Assembly: GCA_902472555.1 (NCBI GenBank)
Contig: CABROF010000036.1
Coordinates: 1 to 21,176, forward strand
Length of the DNA: 21,176 nucleotides
Direction: 5' to 3'
Source: UMGS1851 sp900555605
Lineage (GTDB): Bacteria; Bacillota; Clostridia; UBA1212; UBA1255
Part shown: piece by piece, positions 1-6,719 of the stretch
Layout: the number at the start of each line of letters is the position of its first letter
How positions within the stretch are numbered: position 1 is the first letter of the stretch
Position numbers and translations under genes: made by a program
Notes under the pieces: generated by a model
The model's database searches: none
Seen by the model: the letters and a program-made list of their open reading frames with translations, nothing else
What the model was told of the DNA's origin: nothing

Positions 1-476
1 TGCCTGCCGACTCCATGGTGCACGGCATCCACTGCCTGCCAAAGCTCATGCAGCGGATGCCGTGCCGGCCCCCAGACATCTGTCATAAACAATGCCCGAA
101 TATGAGGATCCCGCGGTTCGGCAAAATCCTGCGGCGTAAAGATACCGACGCCCTCCATATTTGATTGTCCTGCTAAAATCCACACATCTCCTACATAAAT
201 ATGTTCAAAGGCCGTATGCATACCGTCTGCGGACAGCAGCTCTACCCTATACGGTCCCCCAACAGGGATTCCCCGCAGCAGATAACCGTATTTTTCTTCA
301 GCCGCGGCAGAGGCCGCAGCTCCGGCCGATTCAGCCGGCTCCAGCAAAGCTGTTTTTGTTCCTTCTGCTCCGTAATATTCCGCACCCGTAAGCTGCAGTT
401 CCGAGAAAAGCATCACTGCGCAGGAATTGTCGGCGCCCCGCTGCATAACCATTCCGTCCTTGATTCCAATCATCAT
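1..476 (-). CDS. Sialate O-acetylesterase-like SGNH hydrolase, 5' part (runs off the left edge)
   Basis: The first 158 residues are present; the gene continues past position 1. Around residues 96-110 the translation reads VGDVWILAGQSNMEG. The GQSNM block is the nucleophile motif of the sialate O-acetylesterase/acetylxylan esterase family (SASA, SGNH fold), with Ser105 as the expected nucleophile. The preceding 95 residues, including GIPVGGPYRVEL, resemble the beta-rich domain that precedes the catalytic domain in this family. Family members remove O-acetyl groups from sialic acid or plant polysaccharides. No signal peptide is visible, so it probably acts inside the cell. The start is set by GGGAGG five bases before the ATG at 476; a second ATG follows at 473. 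It lies 36 bases downstream of the 529-residue gene on the same strand, so the two probably share a transcript. Family assignment is firm; the substrate is unknown. Confidence 0.88.
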   Translation of the reverse strand, partial: MMIGIKDGMVMQRGADNSCAVMLFSELQLTGAEYYGAEGTKTALLEPAESAGAAASAAAEEKYGYLLRGIPVGGPYRVELLSADGMHTAFEHIYVGDVWILAGQSNMEGVGIFTPQDFAEPRDPHIRALFMTDVWGPARHPLHELWQAVDAVHHGVGR

Positions 477-512
477 AAAAACCTCCCGCCCTTATTTTCA
501 TCCCATATCGGA

Positions 513-2102
513 TTATTTCTCTGTAATCTCCCGCATGATATAATCAACCTCATAGACTTTCGCGCCGTCTGGACAGTGCTCCGTGTAGATTGTGCCGTAA
601 GGCTTCAGCACCGGCGTCAAAGCACGGATTGTCTTTCTTGTAAGACATTTTTCCATAATCACAAAATCATAATATAAAGTGTGTTCTCCGCAGCTCATGC
701 CGAGCATTTTAATATTCCTTTGATCGGACAGTTTTTCGAGGATGCAGGAGATCACGTAATCCAGCACGTTCTTCCGTGGGTCATCATGTTCCTCCTCCCG
801 CATTGGCTCCATGATATAGCCCAAATCCTCCGCATCCATCTGCAGGGCAAGCGTTCCCAAAAGGACGCCCTGATCCCAAACAAAGGGCAGTAGCTCACAG
901 GTGCCGAAAACCAGGTCGTTGGTCAGGGCAATGCAGCGCGAATGTGCGACGCTGAGTCCCTCCCGCACCGTCGAAGGTTCAGAAGCAATAAAGCCTTTCA
1001 CAAAAAAATTGGGGTATATAATCTCATACTCCGGCTCCTGGAGCAGCTCCATCACCTGGGCATAATATTCTGCCGAAGTCATCCGCTCTTCTGCCGGGTC
1101 TGCCCACGCAATATCCGTGTATTCTATAAAATCCGTGCTGCCCAGCAGTTTATCCTCACCGATCTCCTGACATAAATACAGATAGTTTTCAAGTTCCACC
1201 GCAGAAGGAATTTCATCACCCTGTATGATATCCGGCCGCTGTTTTTTTACTTCTTCCATATGTACGGATACCCGCAGAATCCTTGTCAGACTTCCATCCG
1301 GCAGGCTGCAGAGCCGAAGCTCAGGCGGCGCCTTCGATACATCCGGCACGCCGAAAGTCGGCGTATAACGGTAAAACGGTTTTAAAAAATAGGAAAACGC
1401 ATCCCATGTCTGGGCAATATCCTCCGGAATCCCGGTAATCAGATAGTCGATAAACAGGCTGACATGCGAAATCCCGCAGGCACTTACCATCAAAACATAT
1501 TTTTTTGTAGTACGGTTGCCATCCCAAAATGCATATTTGGACAGCGCCACCACACTGATCGGCAAAAAATCCAGAAGCCTCCGGATTTCTTCGATAGCAT
1601 CCCGGATACAGCCCTGCTCAATGAGCGCAATCAGCATCTGCTGCGCATCCCGAAAATTTCCCCCAAAAAAATCGACTGCATATCGAAATTCAAACGGCTC
1701 CTTCTCCAGTGCGATTTTTTCATCTGCATCCACATCCCACTCTCGCTCGCAGCAAATGCCGTCCAATGAAATTTCCGCATGATGGCCTGTCAGATCCGAG
1801 GCATTCCCACCGAAGCGCAGACAGCCCGGACAGTTTTTTTCCACCACGGCCCGCAGTCTTTTATCATATTCTTTTTGCGTTAAAATCCAAACCTCCGCAG
1901 GAAACATATTCTCAGGCCGCTGGATTCTGCGCTCCGCTCTGCAGGTCTGCTCACTTACAAAATACGGCGCCATACAGTGCTCCTCCTGAAGCCATATCAG
2001 CGAAACCGGCTGCTCCGGATCAACCTGCGCACGAAAATCCTCCAGATCCGCGAAGGGCTCCGGAATCAAATAATAATAATCTTCATAATAGAAAGCTTTC
2101 AT
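513..2102 (-). CDS. Hypothetical protein of 529 residues, unknown function
   Basis: I do not recognise this protein. It is long and acidic, with an aromatic-rich start (MKAFYYEDYYYLIPEPF), a CPGC pair at residues 91-94 and another Cys pair at 117-118, which could bind a metal. A stretch around residues 150-190 looks helical. There is no signal peptide and no obvious membrane segment, so it is probably cytoplasmic. The start at 2102 follows a TAGGGACC ribosome binding site and a good promoter at 2143-2171, giving a short leader of about 34 bases. The reading frame is uninterrupted and clearly coding. It precedes the SASA-type esterase gene with a 36-base gap, which suggests cotranscription but does not reveal a role. 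Confidence 0.8.
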   Translation of the reverse strand: MKAFYYEDYYYLIPEPFADLEDFRAQVDPEQPVSLIWLQEEHCMAPYFVSEQTCRAERRIQRPENMFPAEVWILTQKEYDKRLRAVVEKNCPGCLRFGGNASDLTGHHAEISLDGICCEREWDVDADEKIALEKEPFEFRYAVDFFGGNFRDAQQMLIALIEQGCIRDAIEEIRRLLDFLPISVVALSKYAFWDGNRTTKKYVLMVSACGISHVSLFIDYLITGIPEDIAQTWDAFSYFLKPFYRYTPTFGVPDVSKAPPELRLCSLPDGSLTRILRVSVHMEEVKKQRPDIIQGDEIPSAVELENYLYLCQEIGEDKLLGSTDFIEYTDIAWADPAEERMTSAEYYAQVMELLQEPEYEIIYPNFFVKGFIASEPSTVREGLSVAHSRCIALTNDLVFGTCELLPFVWDQGVLLGTLALQMDAEDLGYIMEPMREEEHDDPRKNVLDYVISCILEKLSDQRNIKMLGMSCGEHTLYYDFVIMEKCLTRKTIRALTPVLKPYGTIYTEHCPDGAKVYEVDYIMREITEK

Positions 2103-2142
2103 ATTTGGTCCCTACCAAAATCCTTTCCCATTCGTTCTGCTC

Positions 2143-2171
2143 ATTATACATGCTGCATGCTTGTTCGTCAA
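2143..2171 (-). promoter_or_regulatory. Sigma-A type promoter for the 529-residue gene
   Basis: On the minus strand the sequence reads TTGACG, 17 bases, TATAAT. The -10 hexamer is perfect and the -35 has one mismatch. Transcription should begin near 2136, about 34 bases before the start codon at 2102. The spacer contains the repeated words GCATG and CAGCATG, which may be chance. Confidence 0.75.
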
Positions 2172-2325
2172 TCGGCCGCGGCAGCCGCACAAAGCGGATA
2201 CAGGCGTATGTTTTCCGTTAAATCGCAAATAATAGCTTTTGTTGAAAAACCATTTCATGTAAAACGCATGGAATACCAGAAATACAGCAAAAAGCGTGTG
2301 CGCACGCAGTTACTTGGAGGTTGCT

Positions 2326-3060
2326 ATGAGGTTAAAAAAATTACCGATGATTATCAGTATCGCGGTTATCACAGGTTTTATCATATCTATGGCGTCATTT
2401 TCACAGCCGAATGTGGCGGACCCGAATACCATCGCCGGTTCTGCTTCCGAAACAGGAAAAAGCATATCCGTCCTGTCCAAGCGCGGTTCAACCGGCAGCG
2501 AGGTGCGCCAGATACAGACAAAACTAAAAAACTGGGGCTATTACACAGGAAATGTCGACGGCATCTTCGGAAAATTGACAGAAGCCGCCGTAATTAAATT
2601 CCAAAAATACAACGGCCTGTCAGCCGACGGAATCGCTGGGCCTCAGACATTGGCTGCCATGGGAATATCGTCATCTTCCTCTTCCGGAAGCTCCGGCTCC
2701 AACGCAGGCAACATTGATCTGCTGGCCAGAGCCGTTTACGGGGAGGCACGAGGAGAACCCTATGCCGGTCAGGTCGCGGTGGCCGCCGTGATTCTGAACC
2801 GCGTAAAGGACAGTCGTTTTCCGAAGACCGTTGCCGGCGTCGTCTATCAGGCAGGTGCGTTTGATGTTGTGTCCGACGGCCAGATCAATCTGACCCCCAA
2901 CAGTACAGCCTATCAGGCAGCCAGAGATGCACTGAACGGCTGGGATCCCACATATGGATGTCTTTATTATTACAACCCAAGAACAGCGACAAATCGGTGG
3001 ATTCGTTCTCTCCCCATCGTTGTGACGATTGGGAGCCACGTATTCTGCAGAGCAAAATAA
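2326..3060 (+). CDS. sleB: Spore cortex-lytic enzyme SleB-type (PG-binding plus Hydrolase_2)
   Basis: A 244-residue secreted protein. Residues 1-27 form a signal peptide (MRLKKLP followed by a hydrophobic stretch). Residues about 50-112 are a PG_binding_1 domain (GSTGSEVRQIQTKLKNWGYY, GNVDGIFG, DGIAGPQT). A Ser/Gly-rich linker at 114-127 leads to the SleB Hydrolase_2 domain at 130-244, with ARAVYGEARGEPYAGQVAVA and VILNRVKDSRFP. Glu140 corresponds to the catalytic glutamate of SleB lytic transglycosylases. SleB cuts muramic-lactam cortex peptidoglycan during germination, so the organism is probably a spore former. The ATG at 2326 is chosen because GGAGG lies five bases upstream and the signal peptide starts there. 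No ypeB is adjacent, although ypeB commonly follows sleB in Bacillus; a SleB-like wall hydrolase with another role remains possible. I saw no convincing sigma-G promoter. Confidence 0.93.
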   Translation: MRLKKLPMIISIAVITGFIISMASFSQPNVADPNTIAGSASETGKSISVLSKRGSTGSEVRQIQTKLKNWGYYTGNVDGIFGKLTEAAVIKFQKYNGLSADGIAGPQTLAAMGISSSSSSGSSGSNAGNIDLLARAVYGEARGEPYAGQVAVAAVILNRVKDSRFPKTVAGVVYQAGAFDVVSDGQINLTPNSTAYQAARDALNGWDPTYGCLYYYNPRTATNRWIRSLPIVVTIGSHVFCRAK

Positions 3061-3125
3061 TATTTCTCAGAACAGTAGTCCGGTTTTTGCGGCAAGCGGA
3101 AACGCCGGTCCTTCCGCGGCAGATT

Positions 3126-3182
3126 GATAAAGGGCAGATTGAAAAGGAAGCAAACATCCTTGTAAATCTGCCCTTCTTTATC
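3126..3182. terminator. Long hairpin between convergent sleB and the DUF4846 gene
   Basis: AAGGGCAGATT at 3130-3140 pairs perfectly with AATCTGCCCTT at 3165-3175. The stem is extended by GATA/TATC outside a small bulge and by AAGGA/TCCTT inside the loop. It sits between two convergent stop codons (3060 plus, 3209 minus), so it can end transcription from both sides. The flanking T-tracts are weak (TCTTTATCTGTT on the plus side). Confidence 0.65.
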
Positions 3183-3208
3183 TGTTAAACGCCCATAGCC
3201 CCGCCGCG

Positions 3209-4261
3209 TCAGAATCGTCTGATATAGGCCCCGGGACAAATCCATTCTCCTTTTTTCAGAGAGCCGTCTGCAGTCAGTCTGTGCCAAACCCCCGGAGGAT
3301 CCTCGGTATTGGTCATGATATACGTCTCGGTAGCCGGCGTATTGCCCTCTGCAATCAGGTACAGCTTTTCGCCAGTAATTTCATGAACGGCCATATCCAC
3401 AATGATCACGGCATGTCCGTATTTTGCTTCTCCATCCGGCAGGACCTCTTGCATCTGTTCTCTGGTGATTACAAACACGTCACCTACGGAAATCTCGCTG
3501 ACCGGAACCCGCCGCATCTGCTTCTGGAGCGAAGCGGTATTAGCGTGCCGATGCACAAAATCAATATACTCCCGGAAGGTCTCATAAGAATAGTCTTCAC
3601 CGCAATCCGAATCCACCCAGCTGCATTGATTGCCTCGGATATGGACGCGTTTTCCGGAAGCCCACGATACATAATCACACTGAAAAATGGGGGTCGTATA
3701 AAAATCAAAGCTGATTTTATCGAATTCACCGCGTTCATATAAATATTCCGCCCACAGACGGATAATGGCATCGGCGCACTGCTGCCAGTCACGTCCCGTG
3801 ATCTCCTGATGAAAAACGCCTAATGTCGGCGCTTCTTCATTGACGCTGCCATCCCAAAGATAGGCCGGCATTCCGTAGTCCTTTAAAGGATAATTCCGAA
3901 GATATTCTCCGAAGCTGCCTTTTTCCAGCGCCACACGCGTATAGCCCGCCGGAGGATTGAACCGTTCCCCCACGGTCCTTCCGGCAATCACCACCGGTTC
4001 CGGCAGCGGTGTCGGGACAGGCAGCGGTGTCGCCTGCTCCGGCGGTAAGCTGGGGACAGCCCCGGCATCCTTTCCGGCGTTATTTTTCCCTGTCAGCCCT
4101 GCTAAAAAACCGGCAAACTGCCGGTCCGGCGCAAAAGCACGCTTCTGCCATAAATATATGCCTGCCGCGAGAATGCCGCAAACACAAAAAATTGCCGTTA
4201 TCATGACAATTCTTTTTTTGCGGCGGATTCTTCTGTTCTTTCTTCCAAATCCACGCTGCAT
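3209..4261 (-). CDS. DUF4846 domain protein, membrane-anchored
   Basis: A 350-residue protein with a very basic N-terminus (residues 1-18), one transmembrane segment at about 19-37, a Pro-rich spacer at 70-90 (ATPLPVPTPLPEP), and an extracytoplasmic domain from about 95 to 350. That domain has hallmarks I associate with DUF4846: RFNPPAGYTRV, SFGEYLRNYPLKDYG, and a C-terminal GHAVIIVDMA block followed by LIAEGNTPATETYI. The function of the family is not established; the conserved Cys, His and Asp residues resemble an enzyme core, which is inference. The start at 4261 follows AAAGGAACG. It lies 29 bases after the DUF624-like gene and is probably cotranscribed from the promoter at 5299-5327. Its 3' end faces sleB. 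Confidence 0.82.
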   Translation of the reverse strand: MQRGFGRKNRRIRRKKRIVMITAIFCVCGILAAGIYLWQKRAFAPDRQFAGFLAGLTGKNNAGKDAGAVPSLPPEQATPLPVPTPLPEPVVIAGRTVGERFNPPAGYTRVALEKGSFGEYLRNYPLKDYGMPAYLWDGSVNEEAPTLGVFHQEITGRDWQQCADAIIRLWAEYLYERGEFDKISFDFYTTPIFQCDYVSWASGKRVHIRGNQCSWVDSDCGEDYSYETFREYIDFVHRHANTASLQKQMRRVPVSEISVGDVFVITREQMQEVLPDGEAKYGHAVIIVDMAVHEITGEKLYLIAEGNTPATETYIMTNTEDPPGVWHRLTADGSLKKGEWICPGAYIRRF

Positions 4262-4289
4262 ACGAATACGTTCCTTTCTGTGTAGAATT

Positions 4290-5234
4290 TCACGTATTAG
4301 TCTGCCCCATTTCCTGATTCTTAGACTCGTCCGCCACGGGATTGTCGATCATGAACTTTTTAATCAGCGGATATACATAAAACGTATTTAAAAAACCGAT
4401 AAACGCCAGGCCGATGATGGCATAAATCAGCAATGCAAAATAATTGGAAACCGTCGGATCCACCAGCAGCGGCAGCGCAACCAGCGCCGCATCGAGAAGC
4501 ACGATGCCAAGATTGGGAAGCCATCGGAGGACAGCAAATATCATTGCATTTTTATACAGCTGCTTGATTGTAATGCGAAAGGTAACCACCATCGGATAGA
4601 GAAACATATTCATTGTCAGGAATAAGAAGGTGGTAAAGACAACAATCAGCGCTACGATAAACAAAAGCCAATTCGGAACGCCGCCGAATATTCCCAGCTT
4701 ATTGTGACTGATGGCAAGGTACACCGCCAAATCAATCATGATCACAAAGCCTGCAAGGGCATTGATCAGGCAGACCTTCAGCGACAGCTTCAAATTGCTT
4801 TTGGCCTTAGAAATATAGTCATTCCAAAGAAAGACAGGCTCTCTGCGCACAAAGCTCCGTATAATATACATAAATCCAGCCTGAAAGGGCCCTGCGGAAA
4901 AAACAGGAATTACCGTGCATATCCCGACTACAAAAAATAAGCCCAGTAAAAACATACTCCAATGATTGGCACTGTTGGGATCGTTCGTAAGATAATCAAC
5001 CAGCGACTGTTCGCTGCTCAAGGTAAAATACAGAGACACCGCCATAAAATAGCTGAGCGCGGCCAATACCATGGGAATCAGATTTGAGATAAAATACATC
5101 AGGTTCAGCCCCATCAGTTTAAACCGTTTTTGCCAGACCTGCTCCCAGAAACGGAAAAAGGCGCGCTTCTGCGGCTCATTTTTATCAACGCCCTTTCCCT
5201 CTTTTGTAAACATTACTAAATTAAAGAATTTCAA
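4290..5234 (-). CDS. DUF624/YesL-like integral membrane protein, TTG start
   Basis: A polytopic membrane protein of 314 residues if translation begins at the TTG at 5234. Hydrophobic segments lie near residues 42-70, 93-115, 150-178, 185-210, 215-240 and 260-300. The N-terminal block FFRFWEQVWQKRFKLMGLNL and the later GPFQAGFMYIIRSFVRREPVF fit YesL/DUF624 proteins, which are often encoded near carbohydrate ABC transporters and whose function is poorly known. I prefer the TTG because GGAGG lies six bases upstream. The in-frame ATG at 5327 falls inside the promoter -35 region, and the ATG at 5213 has no ribosome binding site. It is followed after 29 bases by the DUF4846 gene. Confidence 0.82.
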   Translation of the reverse strand: MKFFNLVMFTKEGKGVDKNEPQKRAFFRFWEQVWQKRFKLMGLNLMYFISNLIPMVLAALSYFMAVSLYFTLSSEQSLVDYLTNDPNSANHWSMFLLGLFFVVGICTVIPVFSAGPFQAGFMYIIRSFVRREPVFLWNDYISKAKSNLKLSLKVCLINALAGFVIMIDLAVYLAISHNKLGIFGGVPNWLLFIVALIVVFTTFLFLTMNMFLYPMVVTFRITIKQLYKNAMIFAVLRWLPNLGIVLLDAALVALPLLVDPTVSNYFALLIYAIIGLAFIGFLNTFYVYPLIKKFMIDNPVADESKNQEMGQTNT

Positions 5235-5298
5235 CTGCAGCCTCCATAACCGTACGCAGGCGGCGCCGCCGCTTGGCACACATACTTTACGGACAGGA

Positions 5299-5327
5299 AG
5301 TATACCAAAATAAACAGCAAAAATCAA
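5299..5327 (-). promoter_or_regulatory. Promoter for the DUF624-DUF4846 pair
   Basis: The minus strand reads TTGATT, 17 bases, TATACT. Transcription should begin near 5292, leaving a leader of about 58 bases that contains the perfect 12-base palindrome GGCGGCGCCGCC at 5259-5270. The palindrome could be a small operator or hairpin, but that is only a possibility. Confidence 0.75.
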
Positions 5328-5371
5328 TCAATACCGATTTCCGACGGCAATGCGTCCAGCGAATAGAAAAG

Positions 5372-5430
5372 AAACGGCACAGGGGGCTGAATCCGCCCGT
5401 ATACCGGCCCCCTATACTTTTGAGCCGTTT
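5372..5430 (-). terminator. Terminator of the 392-residue surface protein gene
   Basis: Two nested stems are visible: AAACGGC (5372-5378) with GCCGTTT (5424-5430), and AGGGGGC (5381-5387) with GCCCCCT (5407-5413). On the minus strand they follow the stop codon at 5442 by 12 bases and lead into a T-rich stretch (TTTCTTTTCTATT). Confidence 0.65.
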
Positions 5431-5441
5431 ATTTTCTGTAT

Positions 5442-6620
5442 TTATTTTCTGCGTTTCTTTGCAATAAAAATGGCCGCGGCGCAGCCAAGCACCACGATGC
5501 CGGCCGTAATCAGAATCGCAGCAATCACAGCGGCACTCAGGCCGCCGTCGTCCCTGTCATGATCCGTATCGGAGCTCCCGGTTTCAGAAGCCATCGGGGC
5601 GGATGTCTGCCTATCGGCGGTTTTGGGCGGTTTCGTCGGTTCCGGAGTGGCAGTCGGTTCTGCGGTCGGCGTTGGGTCCGGAGCCTCATATTGCAGCCGG
5701 ATATTATCCACTGTATATTTCTGATTTCTGGAGGTGATGGCTAATTGAGAGTAGTCCGAACAAACCCGCGTATTTTCCACGGTCTTAAGCACATCGCCGG
5801 CGGCATTTCTGATTACCGCAGTTTTGTAAAACCCGATTCCTGTCTGGTCACTCTCATAACTCTGCCCCGGTTCGCTCAGTTCAATCTTACAGAGCAGCGT
5901 CTCATTCACGAAAATTTCTACGTTTTCAATATGATCGGCAACTTTTACGCTGCACACGGATTCGCCGTGCCGATATCCCTCCGGTACCGGGAACTCTACA
6001 GCTGCAGAGGCGACGGTAAGTCCGTCCGCTTGATAAGTCTTGACCCCAATTTTTATTTTATCTGTTGAAGGGATGATAAATATCCCGCTTCCTCCTATCC
6101 CGGAGCCCCCTGATGTCCCGCCGTTTTCAGCGTACCAATCCCATTCATAATAATTGAATATTTGCACGACATTTTGATTTTTCGGGTTTTCTTTTTGAAC
6201 ATGTTCTTCCGGGTCCACACCTTTTACAAATATACCGTAATTGTCTGTGACAGAGGATATGATATCTGCGGAAAATGTATACGGGATCACAAAATTCGAG
6301 TAAGATTTGATGTCAACGTAGCCCTCCAGCTGAAGACGTTTTCCGCCGTCGCTGCTGTCACCGACAACAGTCGCTTTGCTTGCAGGCGTACCGTAATTAA
6401 AATAGAATTCGTTATCAAGTGCGGTTGCCTTGACATCGGCACCGACCATCTCATCTTCAAAGGTAAAAAGATGCGCAACCGCAGCAGCCCCTGCCATGAC
6501 AGTCATACACAGACAAAAAGCCGTACAAAGGATGCCGAATCGTTTCAGAGGGATCAAGGTTTTCTTTTTTTCCCTTCCCTTCTTTTGCATATGCATGGTA
6601 AGATGTAAAAACGTTTGCAT
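5442..6620 (-). CDS. Secreted, C-terminally anchored surface protein of 392 residues
   Basis: The N-terminus is long and basic (residues 1-27) followed by a hydrophobic signal segment at about 28-50 ending in AGAAAVAHLF. Residues 51-320 look like a beta-rich, concanavalin-like module; it ends in YTVDNIRLQYE, close to the IDNLKFTYTE found in the neighbouring GH99-like protein. A Pro/Thr-rich spacer follows at about 323-350 (PTPTAEPTATPEPT), then a transmembrane helix at about 363-387 and a basic tail KKRRK. There is no LPXTG motif, so the anchor is the membrane. No catalytic motif is recognised; carbohydrate binding is an inference. The start at 6620 has AAGGAGGAG seven bases upstream. It lies 99 bases downstream of the GH99-like gene and may be cotranscribed with it or driven by its own AT-rich promoter. 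Confidence 0.82.
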   Translation of the reverse strand: MQTFLHLTMHMQKKGREKKKTLIPLKRFGILCTAFCLCMTVMAGAAAVAHLFTFEDEMVGADVKATALDNEFYFNYGTPASKATVVGDSSDGGKRLQLEGYVDIKSYSNFVIPYTFSADIISSVTDNYGIFVKGVDPEEHVQKENPKNQNVVQIFNYYEWDWYAENGGTSGGSGIGGSGIFIIPSTDKIKIGVKTYQADGLTVASAAVEFPVPEGYRHGESVCSVKVADHIENVEIFVNETLLCKIELSEPGQSYESDQTGIGFYKTAVIRNAAGDVLKTVENTRVCSDYSQLAITSRNQKYTVDNIRLQYEAPDPTPTAEPTATPEPTKPPKTADRQTSAPMASETGSSDTDHDRDDGGLSAAVIAAILITAGIVVLGCAAAIFIAKKRRK

Positions 6621-6640
6621 AAGAACTCCTCCTTTATAAA

Positions 6641-6669
6641 ATTATATAATTTGACTATACTTTTATACA
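6641..6669 (-). promoter_or_regulatory. Possible promoter of the 392-residue surface protein gene
   Basis: The minus strand has a perfect TATAAT (6641-6646). A weak TGTATA lies 17 bases further upstream, and an alternative TTGTGT lies at 20-base spacing. The -10 is convincing and the -35 is not. Confidence 0.4.
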
Positions 6670-6719
6670 CAAAGATAAACTTCCGCACCACCAAAAGCAT
6701 TTCAGCGCAGCGATTCGCC

